The notes under the pieces were generated by a model. That model was not told the DNA's origin and ran no database searches. It was given only the letters and a program-made list of their open reading frames with translations. From positions 1,364,001 through 1,428,000 of the forward strand of contig JALUTQ010000040.1 of assembly GCA_032718865.1 (NCBI GenBank): a stretch of DNA of 64,000 bases, in the 5' to 3' direction. This document shows, one piece after another, positions 32,701 to 44,381 of this stretch (positions are counted from its first letter, which is position 1; each line of letters starts with the position of its first letter). The stretch comes from Tilletia caries (Eukaryota > Basidiomycota > Exobasidiomycetes > Tilletiales > Tilletiaceae). The position numbers and the translations under genes were made by a program.

Positions 32701-33919
32701 GGAGCAGAGGTGGTACGGATGGGCTGGGAAATTGGCGCTTGGCAGGAGTGCAGGACCAGACTGGCACGAGACAGCAGTAGCTCAGTCCTAGGTGGACGAG
32801 CTGTAGGGCGGTCTCAGCAGCTGGTGTGAGTGGCATCTCCTCGATGAGGATGTATGCGAGCGGTGGGAGCATCAAGAATAGGCCGTACGATCGATGACGA
32901 GTGGTTCGGAGGATCGGGCCGCAGTCGGCATTGACGCCGGCGGCAGCATCAACAGCAAAAGGAAACGCGCGTCCCGCGTTCAGTCCTCACGCTCCACCAC
33001 CACATCCAGGATCGGCCCATTCAGCAAGTCTCGGTCGCTCAGGACGTCGAGCAACAAGTTCACATGGTCAACATCCGCTCAAGATGCATACATCAGGTCG
33101 TCGGAGCAGTACATCTATGGCCAGTGGTGCAATGCCCTTGGAAGCTCCAGCGCTTCGAACCCGTGCACAGACACACGCACCAAACGCGAAACAAGGACCA
33201 CCAGCAAGCCATGCATCACAGGACCCTGTTTATCCTTCCTCCCTCTTGCGCACTCCCAGGCTCGTGCTCGGCCCCATCGGTGTCGACTAGTCGGTGCTCT
33301 GGCACCCGAGCAGTGAGCGCCGGACAAAGGACGACAAGTTGGACGGTTTTGGATTTGGGTCAGTGGAATACGGTACATGGGCTCATCGGCAGTGGTGGTT
33401 TCAGGCTTGGGGTAGGTGGTATGGCAGGGTGCGAGGCATCATGGGAGCAGGACGGTAGTGTAGGATGGATGCAGGATGAGGTTATGTGGGATATGGCTGA
33501 TTATCGGTGGACGGTGATCAGCAAGGTGGTGTAGTGCGTTGGCATGCAGGAACGGTGGGAGCAGGTCGGGGTTCGGCACATCGGCATATGGGCGCGCCGC
33601 GCGACAACCCCCGAGCCAGCAACAGGCACCAATACTGCATTTCACGGCCATCGGACCGACATCCACAACGAGTCACCCTCATGCGCTATCAGGGTTTCCC
33701 CCTCATCGCTCAATCATCAATCATCAACATACCGTCGTTCGGCACATCGACTTCAGCATCAGCAGTCGACGCACACACACTCATTTCGCTTCATTTACGA
33801 CACGTACGATAACGAATCATAAAACCCCCGGCGACTACAGGTCTGGAGAGCTAGGATACACGCCTCAGCACGGTCAACTAGGCGACCCTCATTGTCAGAA
33901 CAGGATACTCGAGGTGGGA
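29786..33919. other. GC-rich interior of the LARD-like element, no recognisable gene
   Basis: About 4.1 kb with open frames up to 381 codons (31480-32625 +), but none shows a zinc knuckle, DSGA, integrase, YVDD-type or RNase H motif. The longest frames are Ser/Arg/Thr-rich compositional frames. A purine tract (GAGGTGGGAGAG) just before 33920 could be the polypurine tract. Confidence 0.6.
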
Positions 33920-34151
33920 GAGTTGGAAACCACCGGTCCACGCACTTGTGGAGTGGTCTCTTCCGGTAGTCTCGTAGTCTGTCGAGCACCTTTTCTTCCC
34001 TTCTGAGCTTCTCAGCTTCACCTTTCATCCTGTCTACCGTATCGCATTCCGCTTGTACTTCAGTCCCTTCTAGGTACAATCCACACTCTCCTTTGGCGTC
34101 GGATACCTCTTGTCTGCTTCCCGTTCTCGCCCGTTCAGGGGAGATATCCAA
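33920..34151 (+). repeat. 3' LTR of the LARD-like element (intact, 232 bp)
   Basis: Starts GAGTTGGAAACC and ends GATATCCAA. Followed by GTTTT (34152-34156), the target duplication also found at 18317-18321. Confidence 0.92.
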
Positions 34152-34450
34152 GTTTTTGGTCCATGTACATTCTGGCACACCTCATTTCAATTCATTCTCC
34201 TTCTTATTTTCTTGACACTCGGTGAAGGGTCGCGCACGGGGTCTTCATTTGGAGCGGTCAAAACTGCACATTTCAATGACCAAAATGAAGAACATGTATG
34301 AATGCACACCTCTGACGAAACCCCTTAGTGGGTAGTGAATGGATGTATGAGTGCAAAATATGTCAAAGGAATCGTTCGAAAGGATTATAGAGGGAAGAGT
34401 GACTTGGGGAAGGGGAAGGAATCATGGCCCGCCTTGCTACCTACGGGCAC

Positions 34451-37400
34451 CTACAGTCGACAGCACCGCCGATGTCGCACCTCCCCACTCGCAAACACCA
34501 CCAGCGCCTCGTCCCGCTCATCCTCCACCAGCAGCCCGTTTCCGCCATCGTCAAACGACTGGCCGAGTCGCTCCAACGAGCCCCCGCTGAAACTGAAGGT
34601 AACCCCATGGTCCGAGGCTGTTCGGTCACGGATCCGGCTTGCGGCCTGGTGGCCAGGCGCCGATCCTCCATTGGGAGGGATAGGGAAGAGCCGGAACGAC
34701 GAGCTCGCCATATCCCACGACGTTTGACCAGAGGAGACCGTCAGGTCACCACCGACACCAAGACCATCCTGAAACCGGGCATCATCCTCATCCTCCTCGT
34801 CCGGCGGCAACCCAAGTGCGGCCGTGTCCGCCGCGAACAGATCCGCAGGCTGCGTGTCGCTCGCCTGCATCTCCGCGAACACACTTGCCGAGCGTACACC
34901 CAGCCCAAGCGCGGGGGAGAGCGTCGCAACGGCACCTGCGCCCAGTAGCGATGTCGAAGACGCTGATCGAATCGGCTGAGGAGGTGGGATGCCATCATTA
35001 CCGCCGCCGCCTCCCATTGACATCGCTCGCAACTGCGAGTGACTCTGCGGCGATATCGACCTCAGTCTCCGTGCCCGCCCATTCGACCCATCTTGACCAA
35101 TCCCCAGCCCATCCGGCGACAGCAAGCCACTGTTCATGCTCGGCAGCGACAACGAAGGGGACTCCGATTCGTCCACGACTGGGAAGTAACCGCGGGAGAC
35201 ACCCTTGCCCTTGTCTGGTTTTGCCGGCCCACCCGCGGCATGCTCAATGAACGGACTCGACGGAGGACGCGGTGGAGGAAGGCTGATCACGCTTGCCGAG
35301 CGCTGGCGATCCCGGAGAGTGAGGCGCGGCCGGGGTGTACGTTCGCCATTGGCTGCGGTCATCTTCCCGTCGCTGGCCCCCGCAGCCATTCCAGAGGGAA
35401 GTGGCCCCACAGAACCAGCCGAGATCAACGTCTCTCCGCAGGCGCCGCACACCGAGCTCGAGAGCGGACCGGAAATCGCAGCCTTCGGCCGCCATCCACG
35501 GACACGCTTCGCCGCGAGCCGATCAAGATCGCCAAACAAGTCTCGGTCAAACAATCGGTTCGCCATGCCCAGCAGCTCGATCCGGAGTCGGTACGCGGAC
35601 GTCATGCCATCCAGGAATGGTTTGACTTCCCGATAGAGCGGTTCCTTCTTCTCACCTTCCTCCCCAACCTGCCCGCCAGCTACAGCACTCAACGAGGGCG
35701 AGCCACCGAGCGCCTTACTCCCAAAGTGCTTGTCAAACAAGAATCGGCCCCCATTCTCAAGATCGATGTACTCCGCCCAAGGTTGGGCATCAAACGCCTG
35801 CACGAGGTCATCTGGCCGATGCCGCGCCAGCAAGGCGATGTACCGATCCCGATTCGCAGGTTCAAGACGCTCACCGACGGAGAGGAGCTCCAAGGCAGTA
35901 CGTGCCCTCGTCTGCGTCTGGGTCGCCGCAGCCTCATTACCGACCGCCGTCGCCGTCGCGAAGCCGCGGGTATACGCTGGATCATAGAAGCACCGCAGAT
36001 ACGCAAGTTGTGCAAGCTCGTTCCCTGCGAGCTCTTCCAGCGCCTCGTGGTGTCTGGCGGGGAAGAATCGCTCGATGAGCGCCACGGTCCGGATGACGTC
36101 TGCTCGGAGTAGAGTGGGCGTGGCCTCTGTGATCCTAGGACCGAGCTCGTCCAGCCAAGACGTCCGTTCCCGAATGGCCCGGCTCAGCACTTGCTCGAGC
36201 TGACCGAAGATCGGTCGCTCAGGAACGGCGGACACATCGACCTCATCACCCAACTTCGTCACCCCCCCTTCCTCGGCATCATCAAGCTCCGTCCGCAGCT
36301 CGCCGACATAGATCTCCACAAGCCGATCCCACCTCCGTTCCCTCCGGAGTGCATCCTGCAATAGCCGCCAGAAGCCAGCCTGCTCCAAGAGCTCCAGCAG
36401 CCGATCGCCATCCGCAACCTTGTAGCTCGAAAGCAGATACTCCGTCGCGAGCTGCCTCTCCTCGTGCGTCTCCACGTCGGAAATCGAGCTCGTAAGCGCT
36501 CCGAAGATGGCGTCGACCTGGGCAGGAGTGAGTGAGATGAACTGCGGGAACTTGGGCGCGTTACGGGCGACGAACATGCTGACGGAAGTGCGAAGACTCC
36601 AACTCTCCCGCTCCTCCGTGTCCGTCTCCTCCTTGTCCTCGTCCTCGTCATCTTCGTCGTCCGACTCAGCCCCTTGAGCTTGAGCTTCCGACTCGGCGAT
36701 GTCGAGCAGCAGATCAACCACCTTCTGCCGTGTGTGCACCCGAGCAGCTTGGCCCCGACGTGCTCCACCACCACCACCGTCCTCCTCCGCGTCGTCGTCA
36801 TCGTCATCATCATTGAGGAAGGAATCCTCAAAGGCGACCTCGAGCACCTCAAGCAGTGCATCCGCATCAAAGTGCAAGATCAGCCGCAGATACGGGTACG
36901 TCGGCTCCTCGACATCATCCGGCAAGGACAGCACCAAGCGTCCTCCGGGTCCCTTGGGCCACATGACGCACGAGCCCGCAAAGAGGAAGCCGTAGAGCGC
37001 TCGCTTGGCCTGTGTGGCCCGCTCGGGCGCGTATGGCTTCCGGCTCGGGTAGGCGAGGCCGAGGAGTCCCGCAGAGAGGTAGGAGAACAGGGTGTACGCG
37101 TCCGAGGTGTACTGCTCGAATGACTTGACCTTCTTCTCTTGGCCCTTCACCTCGCCGCTCTCGTCCGCCACGCTGCTATCGTCGCCGTCCTGCCGCTGAG
37201 ACTCATAGACGACCCGCTTCATAAGCCCGACAAACTCCACCAGTGGCCCGACAAAGTCGTCAATCGCCTCCGTGTAGACATAGGTCAGCGCATCGTACAG
37301 ATGCTGCTCCAGGCACAGCCCAATCGCCTGGTCCAGATCCAAACAGAGCGGATCGACATGGTAGATGATCCGTTCCGCCAGCGCATAATCGCCCGTCGAC

Positions 37401-40400
37401 TTCCGAAACGCGAGCAGACGCTGGACCACGTCGACAGGTAACGTCCGCATCCGACCACTGATGATGAACTCCTCCATCTGGCCCACAAAGATGCCCTCGA
37501 TCCCATTGTCCGCATACTGCTCGTACAGCTCGCCAAACAGCGAGCCCAGATCGTCCAGGGCCAGACAGGCCAGCGCACAGACCCGAGCAAGACCCTCGAA
37601 GAGCGGGGTGCGGTCGACTCCCCGTCCATCGGGCGTGACATGCGTGTTGTCGGTCAACCGAACGGGCGAGAAGGCATATGCCGCCGAGGCAAACATCAGA
37701 TCGCGCAACTTGCGTCCCACGATGCGTTTCTGCTCCGCCCGGTCCGACGGGAGACCAATGACCGAGCCAGGCGCGTGACCCTCGTAGTACTTCTGCGCAA
37801 GCTCAATCGCCGCAAGCAAGTCGCCCGCCGAGACCAGACTGAGCAGTCGATCGGTCCAGCTGAGCGCCGTGCCCGACATGAAGTCCTTGGCGCCGAGCAA
37901 GAAGGCCCGGCCGTCGAACACTCTGAAGCTGTGCGACGCGGTGAGCGCAAGGATGGAGGACGTCGAGGGGCTGCCCTTGCTCTGTCGGACGGGATGGAAG
38001 ACCCCCTCAGTGTCCCACCGCTGCGACACCGCCCTGAAATCAGGCAGACGCTGTCGTTCTGTACACCTGCGCACCCTCAGATCGAACAGATTCAGACCCT
38101 CCGTATCGAGGATGAGGAGCAAATCTGGATTGAGCCACTGAAGACCTGTGATCGTCCGCTTGTGCACCAGAGCCATCTCCTCCTGCAGACCCAGATGATC
38201 CTCGTACGAGACCGAGGTATCAGCAAGGGACGAGTCAGGCGAGCCCCCATTCGCCTGCGACCGTCGGGAGCCCCGAGTATTCGACGTACCCGCCCCACCC
38301 GCTCCCGCACGACGGATTTGTCTCCGCCCCTTGACGAGATGGAGGAAGAAGAGGTCTTTGCCGAAGGAGAAGGCCAGGACCGGGTGCACGTGCTGGACGA
38401 CGCCGGAGGAGGAGGGAGAGGATGAGATGGTGGGCAGCTCCGAAGCAGGCAGCCACGCCATAGCCCCACACAACGCCCCGCCTTCTTCTTCATCATCACC
38501 ATCCTCGTCGTGCGCCTCTCCATCGCCCCACCCGCGACCTTCCTCGGCACGCTTCACCTCAGGCACCGCCTCGCCCGTGTTGGGGACGGGCAGCGACATG
38601 ACGAAATCATCCGGCGTGCGTCCCTCGGGAATGCCGCGCACCAGACGCAACGGCGACGACCCGACGCCGAGCCCAAGTACACCATCACCCACCTCCAACC
38701 CGTCCGCAAAGTCCAGGTCATCCGGCAGAGACGCACCCGCCGAGAACGTCGCTGCCACGCCCGTCCGCGCCGAATTCCACCCCTCGGCCGAGCGAGCGAC
38801 GACGCTCCCGTTCTGCTGCCGTCTCGGCGCGGTCTTGCGCCACCAGGTCCTGGGTTCCGGTTTGAGTCCGACAAGGACGAGCTTGTGCGGGGTGAGGATG
38901 GCGACGAACTGGTAGGCGTCTGCGAGGTGGGTGGTGGACCCTAGTGGTAAAGGCTGGACGCCGAAGAGGATCGATTTGGAGGAAGGGGCGGCCGTTTGTG
39001 ATCTTCGTGGTTGGGTCAGGTCGACTCCATTGATGGAGGCCGTGTCGGTATCGGCACCGATACTACCGTCAACACTGCCATTGGGCCTCGTTTCCACCTC
39101 CAGATCGACATCTTTGGTCTTCAGGGAAGGCTCGGACGAAGGGTACTGCCCGAAGATCCTGAGCGTATCGTTCGAGCTGACACCCAAGATCTTGCCCAGG
39201 GCATGATACACCGCCACACCCGCCGCATCCGCGGTGACAATGGCAGTATGTCTCTTCCCCACGAAGCCGAGCTGAACAATCGCACAGCCGGGCAGATGGC
39301 CCTCCTTCCGACCGGCCTGGACGGAGCGGAAACTTACGGGGCTGACCTGTCGCGCGGGCACGGACGGTTTCTGGAGGTCATAGAGCGCGATATGGCCCGC
39401 GGAATGGCCTACGCCGACAAAGGTGGAATCAAGCGAGAAGTTGAGGGCCGTGACGCTGCCGCCTTGTTTGGCTGTTGTTGGGAAAAGGAAAAAGAAATAG
39501 AGTGAGATGAAGGGACGCTCAGATCCAACCCCGCGCCTGGGTGCGGGGAGTCGGGACCTTCCCCCGGAGTGAGAAGCCGATGAGATAAGACTCACCTAAT
39601 GATTCTGTTCCAACGACACAGCGAAGCTCCTGATCGAGCGCAAAGATCAGCGTCCACCCGCGCGTGGTGCCGACCGCGACGACCCCATTCCCAGCCGCAA
39701 GTACTGTAGGCATCCCGAGCCCCCTGGCAGTCGCCATCGCAATCGCAGCTTCCGTTCCTCCGTTCTGCTGAGTCTGCGTCTGAGTCTGATACAGCTTGGC
39801 CCCAATCTTGCGCATGGAAGACAGTCTGAGAATATCCCGCTCGGTAAACTGGATCGAAGAGGAAGGCAAGACTGGGCCGGAGGGAGACAGGGCGCTGTAC
39901 GGATCGAACACACCACTCGTCGCTCCAAATGTAGTGGATGCCGAAGGCAGGGATAAGAAGTGCGAGCCCGGAAGTGGGGTAGGTGCAGCACTTGAGCCCA
40001 AGAACGAAGCCCAACTCCGCACGGAGCCAGATCCGGACGGAGTGAGCAACTTGGGCCGAACGACTTTGAGCGACGACGGCAGAGGTTTGTTGCGCCGGGG
40101 CAAGGAGAGGATGCTCGCACTTGCGCTGCCGGCCGTACTTCCGCCTGCGCTGGGCATGTCCGCGGCGTCGTCGTTGAGGTCCAGGCTGAGTTCGGGGTCG
40201 ACGGCGGTGAGGGAGATGGTAGGAGGAGGGTCGATTGCGGTCGATGCTGGCGCTGGTGTAGGAGAAGAGGATGGCTGCTTTGCTGGTTTTGGGTGTACGT
40301 CGGGAAGAGGGATGGGAGGTGCGGGTGGGGGCGTGCTCGATCCGATATGGATGGGCGGAAGTTGAGGCGCGATGTCGGACGAGGAGGCGCTGGGTCTGTA

Positions 40401-41180
40401 CACGAAGCCGTCCTCGTCGTCGTCTTCGTCCTCCTCCTCCTCTTCGGCCTCTTTGCTGGGAGTGTACACAAAGCCGTCCTCCTCATCATCATCATCGTCA
40501 TCTTCCTCCATTTCCGCGCTGTCCAGACCAGTCTCGACGGTGGTGTCGCGGGGATCGATCATGCTGAGCTCCGCCTCGACACGCTCTTCGTCGTACAAGT
40601 CTTCGAGCGCCGAGGGCGAGGGAACGATGTTGACCTCCTCTTCCTCTTCTTCTTCCTCGTCGTCATCGTCCGAGCCGAGAATGTCGGCGAGTCGCTCCGC
40701 ATACATTGGGTCCTCGGCGTCACGCACGTCCTGCGCCTTGACCTGATGCTGGATCCGGCGCGGCGCGAAGAGGTTGAACTCGTCCTCGCCGCCTTCTGCT
40801 CCTTCGCTGCCGTCGTGATCGTCGTCCCGGGAGTGGTTTGGGAGGAGCGAGGTGGAGAAGACGGAGAGGGAGTGGGTGGTGGGTGCTGCGCTCTCGTCTG
40901 CGTCGTCGTCTCCTCCTTCTTGTTCAGTATCGTCGTCCTCGCTGTCGAGCTCGTCCATGAATGCGTTGTAGGAAGCGTCGTAGCGGGCCTCCTTTGCTCT
41001 GACGTCCTCGCTGTCATCGCCGGGCCCGTCGAGCTCATCGCCGTCGCCGTCGGGCTCGTGCATGAAGTCCGGGAGCTCAAGTCCCGCGCCGCCAGAGCCA
41101 GGGCCAGCGGTGGCCTTGGGCTCGCCCTTTGCCTTTGCCTTGGCCTTGGCCTTCGCTTTCGCCTTGACCGGCGCTGGCAT
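34451..41180 (-). CDS. VPS8: Vps8, CORVET tethering subunit
   Basis: CORVET is the endosomal Rab5-effector tether, and Vps8 is its specific WD40/RING subunit. Two exons (39596-41180 and 34451-39471) join in phase to give 2201 residues. The N-terminal 400 residues are acidic and low complexity. A beta-propeller follows: GVVAVGTTRGWTLIFALDQE, then GGSVTALNFSLDSTFVGVGH with SAGHIALYDLQKP. A long alpha-solenoid comes next (for example LFGELYEQYADNGIEGIF). Near the end, VCGACGETLI supplies the first Cys pair of a RING, and VVFASGEVRHRRC looks like its second part, separated by some 280 mostly disordered residues. The last Cys pair appears to be missing. Yeast Vps8 is 1274 residues, so this protein is expanded by low-complexity inserts. 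The start at 41180 is the first ATG. Confidence 0.85.
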
Positions 41181-41339
41181 CGTTCAGTCACGCTCCGGGT
41201 CTTCGCACACGGGAAATGAGCGAGCGGTGATGAGAAGGTGATGGTCAAGAAGATCCATGCTTCCTTCCGTTCGTCCTTCTTCTCGACTACCACCATCTCA
41301 TCCATAACCCACCGCACCGCATACACATACACACCCACG
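41181..41339. promoter_or_regulatory. Shared divergent promoter, VPS8 and KIN17
   Basis: 159 bp separate the two start codons, so both genes must start transcription from the same short region. No clear TATA box is seen. Confidence 0.6.
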
Positions 41340-42443
41340 ATGCCGAAAGCAGCAGCAGGGACAGCGAAGGCGGCCAGCAACGCAATGAAGGCGAAGGGCC
41401 TGACCAAGCTGCGCTTCTACTGCCAGATCTGCGAGAAGGCGAACCGGGACGAGAACGGATACAAGTGCCACATCGAGTCCGAGTCCCACCTCCGCAAGGC
41501 CGCTGCCCTCGGCCCGGGCGCCTCCTCGACAAAGCCAGGCGCAGGCGGACTGATCGACGACTTCTCGCGCGAGTTCCAGGACGCGTTCGTCCAGCTGCTC
41601 TCCCGCCGCTTCGGCACCCGACGCATCAAGGCCAACCGCGTCTACCAGGAGTACATTGCCGACCGGCACCATCTCCACATGAACGCAACCCGCTGGCTCT
41701 CCCTCTCCGAGTTCGTCAAGCATCTGGGCCGGGAGGGTATCGCGACCGTCGAAGACTCAGAGGAGGGCTGGTTCTTGACTTGGATCGATAACTCGCCCGG
41801 GGCACTCGCTAGGCAGGATGCGCTGGGACGGATGAACCGGCAGAAGATGAATGATGAGCAGAGGGAGCGCAAGTTGCTACAGCAGCAGATCGAGCGCGCC
41901 ACTGCCGCCGAGCAGCAACAGCAGAACGACACATCACCGGCGGAAGGAACTTCAGCCTCAGCTTCGGCTTCCACCTCGTCGCCAGAAGAAGGAAACAAGC
42001 CCGAAGTCGGTCTGCTCCTTCGCAAACCTGACGCTGCCCCGCTCAAACTGGGATTCTCCCTCTCCACCTCATTATCAACATCAGCCTCGGCCCCCGCCCC
42101 CGCCCCCGCCTCTATGTCCACGTCCACCTCATCAACAACCGACGCCCCAGCCCAAATACCAGTCAAACCACTGACATTCGCAATGTCCAAACCGCCGGCA
42201 CTCACGAACGTCTTCCGCGCCACAACAATGTCAACATCAAAAAGTACACCCCGCCTCCCGCCCACCAACGCGTTCAAAAAAGCAGCCGCCGCCGCCGCAG
42301 CTTCCACGTCCACTGCTCCTTCATCCTCTTCATCCTCGCGACCCGTCCAGCTGACCGCGGCCGAACGGCTGCGGGAGGAAGAAGCGGAGCGCAAACGGAG
42401 GATGGTTGGGCCTCAGCCCAGTGCGAAGCGAATGCGTCTCTGA
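41340..42443 (+). CDS. Kin17/Rts2-family DNA- and RNA-binding zinc finger protein
   Basis: Nuclear protein linked to replication, DNA damage response and splicing. Intronless, 367 residues. It starts MPKAAAGTAKAASNAMKAKG, the conserved Kin17 N-terminus, followed by LRFYCQICEKANRDENGYKC with H (C2H2 finger) and HIESESHLRK. The winged-helix domain spans about residues 55-165 (DDFSREFQDAFVQLLSRRFG; HHLHMNATRWLSLSEFVKHL; EGWFLTWID). A coiled stretch (MNDEQRERKLLQQQIERA) and a Ser/Ala/Pro-rich tail follow. The C-terminal KOW/SH3-like domains of animal Kin17 are absent, as in yeast Rts2. An upstream ATG in frame at 41238 would add 34 residues; the conserved MPKA start favours 41340. Confidence 0.92.
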   Translation: MPKAAAGTAKAASNAMKAKGLTKLRFYCQICEKANRDENGYKCHIESESHLRKAAALGPGASSTKPGAGGLIDDFSREFQDAFVQLLSRRFGTRRIKANRVYQEYIADRHHLHMNATRWLSLSEFVKHLGREGIATVEDSEEGWFLTWIDNSPGALARQDALGRMNRQKMNDEQRERKLLQQQIERATAAEQQQQNDTSPAEGTSASASASTSSPEEGNKPEVGLLLRKPDAAPLKLGFSLSTSLSTSASAPAPAPASMSTSTSSTTDAPAQIPVKPLTFAMSKPPALTNVFRATTMSTSKSTPRLPPTNAFKKAAAAAAASTSTAPSSSSSSRPVQLTAAERLREEEAERKRRMVGPQPSAKRMRL

Positions 42444-43175
42444 TCTCTCTCGACTTTCCTTCAGCATCGAATTTTGTACCACTTTGACTGTATACATCCC
42501 CTCCCTCTTAATCGCCTCCGCCCTCGTGAACCGTGATGATGCACATTGCGACCCCGTCACCCGCGGCTGAGGAGGTACACCTCTGTGAAGTTCGAACGTC
42601 TCTCTCACCTCATCGTCCACACCTTGGAGCTAACTCCATCTTCTTCTTATTCCTACGCCTGCCAGTGCCTGACCGCTTCGGGCGCGACTGGATCAAGCTT
42701 TCCCAGCGGCCCAATACGATGCCTACGTCCCACATGTACTCTGTACATTGTTCGCAACTCTCCCCCCAGGGCAAGCTCGTCATTTCTCTGCAATATTCTC
42801 AGGCATCGCTTTCCATCCCCCTTGCTTGCGTTTCCCGAGTTACTGATCGTTACCAGCCTTTCTTCCCTTCATTCCTTGCTAACCTGACCTCATGGTTCTC
42901 TTCCCCAGAGTCATCAAGACAACCACCCTCTTGGCCGGCCATTCCGGGACGTTGAGGACTGCAAGTGGCAGGTCCTTTGACAGCAGACACACCAATCCGA
43001 CAGAGCACACAAGCAAGTGCAAGCGCATACAAGCAGGCCAGCATGCTGACACTCTTCATTCCTCCTCATTTCTCCCCTCTCCATCCCCTTTTATCCCACC
43101 CTCGCCTGTCAAGCCATTCCTTCACTTAGTCTCCTCACCTTCTTCCCCTCCCCCTCAGACTTCAAGGCATCTTCG
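42444..43175. other. Intergenic, no gene seen
   Basis: Pyrimidine-rich sequence with short frames only. Confidence 0.5.
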
Positions 43176-43674
43176 GGACCGATCGGCTATTTCGACTTCA
43201 TCCTGCTCTGGTCCACATCGACACAGAGTGCGTCAAGTCTCAAGAGTGAGTGGAAGATGCGGTAGAAGAATGAAGCTTCGTGGACGCACTCGTTGATCAT
43301 CAAATGATCCTACCCATCGCCGTCAGCATAACGCTGCCCTCCCAGGAACACCATCACCCGGCAACGCACCCTACCTCGTTCTCGTCCTCGTGCAGTCCGT
43401 GCGGTTCGTGCGTGCCTTGGTCACATTCTGAAGCTTGGTCCGTTCACATGATTTCCGGTCTGCGCATTCTTCTGCCAATTGCATGCGACTGATATCTTTC
43501 ACCTTTGCCCAGACGTCGTTGAGATCTTGCTCGTGCTTCTTCTTCTCCGTTCATTTTGCCATCTGTTCCACCTTCCTGCCGGACGCACGCAAGAACGAGA
43601 AATCGATATCGACGACTACCACGGGACTCACTGGATCGGATGTCGATCCGCAGAGAGGGTGCGGTCGCTGTGCA
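43176..43674. repeat. 0.5-kb duplicated block, copy 1
   Basis: From GGACCGATCGGCTA to GGTGCGGTCGCTGTGCA it matches 48547-49047 with scattered substitutions. It ends exactly where the MTHFR-like coding sequence begins. It may be a transposon piece or a segment moved with it. Confidence 0.8.
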
Positions 43675-44381
43675 TGCGAGGATTCTTGACGATCAACTCA
43701 CAACCTGCGGTGGATGGTGCGCCGAGCGATGACAAGGTGCACGGATGGGGTCCTTCGAATGGATATGTATACCAAAAGGTATGTCTATTGCGCGTAGTGA
43801 ACGCGTTTTCCTGGCTTTGGGAGCTTGGGAACTGATTTCTGATTTTTTTTTTCCTCAAATCTCAGGCCTACCTCGAGTGCTTCGTCGCACCCGAGCGCCT
43901 GGACGAGGTCATCGCGCACTTCGACCGCAACCCGCAGATCACCTACCACGCAGTGAACGCGCAGGGCGACATGCGCACAAACACCCAATCCGACGCGCCG
44001 AATGCGGTGACGTGGGGCTGCTTCCCGCACTCGGAGATCCTGCAGCCGACGATTGTGGAGAGCATCAGTTTTTTGGCGTGGAAGGATGAGGCGTACGAGT
44101 TGGGACGGAAGTGGGCGACTGTGTATGAGCCTTCGAGCCCGAGTCGGAATTTGCTCCAGGGCTTGTTTGACTCGTGGTTCTTGATCAACGTGGTGCGTAT
44201 TTTGACGCGCGTTTTCCCCTTCCCTTTCCTTCCTGTGCCGCCAGGCTGACGATAACTTGACCCTTGCTCCTCTCCACTTACTGTTTTACAGGTCCACAAC
44301 GACTTCAAGCAGCCTGATGCCATATTCAAGGTATTCGAGAGCCTCGGCGCCGAGACGAACGGTACCAACGGCCACGCATGA
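43675..44381 (+). pseudogene. C-terminal fragment of methylenetetrahydrofolate reductase
   Basis: Reads [18 protein letters not shown] and [12 protein letters not shown] to a GTATGT donor, then (after CAG at about 43865) AYLECFVAPERLDEVIAHFD, AVTWGCFPHSEILQPTIVES, AYELGRKWATVYEP and INV, a GTGCGT donor, and VHNDFKQPDAIFKVFESLGA to the stop at 44379-44381. This is the regulatory C-terminal domain of fungal MTHFR (about 600 residues when whole). The catalytic TIM barrel is missing: upstream sequence switches to the duplicated block. Reading frame and splice sites are intact, so truncation is recent or the fragment is expressed as something else. MTHFR makes 5-methyl-THF for methionine synthesis; this piece alone could not. 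Confidence 0.75.

Larger units (their letters stand above)
18322..34151 (+). mobile_element. LTR retroelement of LARD type, interrupted by an 11.2-kb insertion
   Basis: The 5' LTR (18322-18370 plus 29589-29771) and 3' LTR (33920-34151) are each 232 bp and identical by eye. Outside them lies GTTTT at 18317-18321 and at 34152-34156, a 5-bp target duplication. LTR ends are GAGTTGG and CCAA. Next to the 5' LTR is GGTTATGAGTCC, matching the anticodon-arm primer site used by copia and Ty5-like elements. Without the insertion the element is 4612 bp. The 4148-bp interior has no recognisable gag, protease, integrase, reverse transcriptase or RNase H in any frame. Identical LTRs argue that the interior was already non-coding when it inserted. 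Confidence 0.85.
18167..34325. mobile_element. Outermost short TIR element (324 bp without its insert), TA-flanked
   Basis: The left end reads GGGGGTTTCGTCAG (18167-18180) and the right end CTGACGAAACCCCT (34312-34325), each flanked outside by TA. Homology of the two arms continues inward with gaps for about 45 bp. When the LTR element at 18322-34151 and one GTTTT are removed, the flanks rejoin into a foldback: GTGCCAGAATG on the left and CATTCTGGCAC on the right surround the insertion point. No coding capacity, so a non-autonomous Tc1/mariner-type MITE is likely. The arms are diverged, so this is the oldest layer. Confidence 0.6.

Noticed and set aside
29589..34151. Interpretation of the 183-bp direct repeats alone as the full LTRs
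   Set aside because: The repeat extends 49 bp further left at 33920, and that part is found at 18322-18370. The LTR is therefore 232 bp and split, which also explains the GTTTT target duplication.
35039..36112. 357-codon plus-strand frame opposite VPS8
   Set aside because: Shadow of a long GC-rich coding exon on the other strand.
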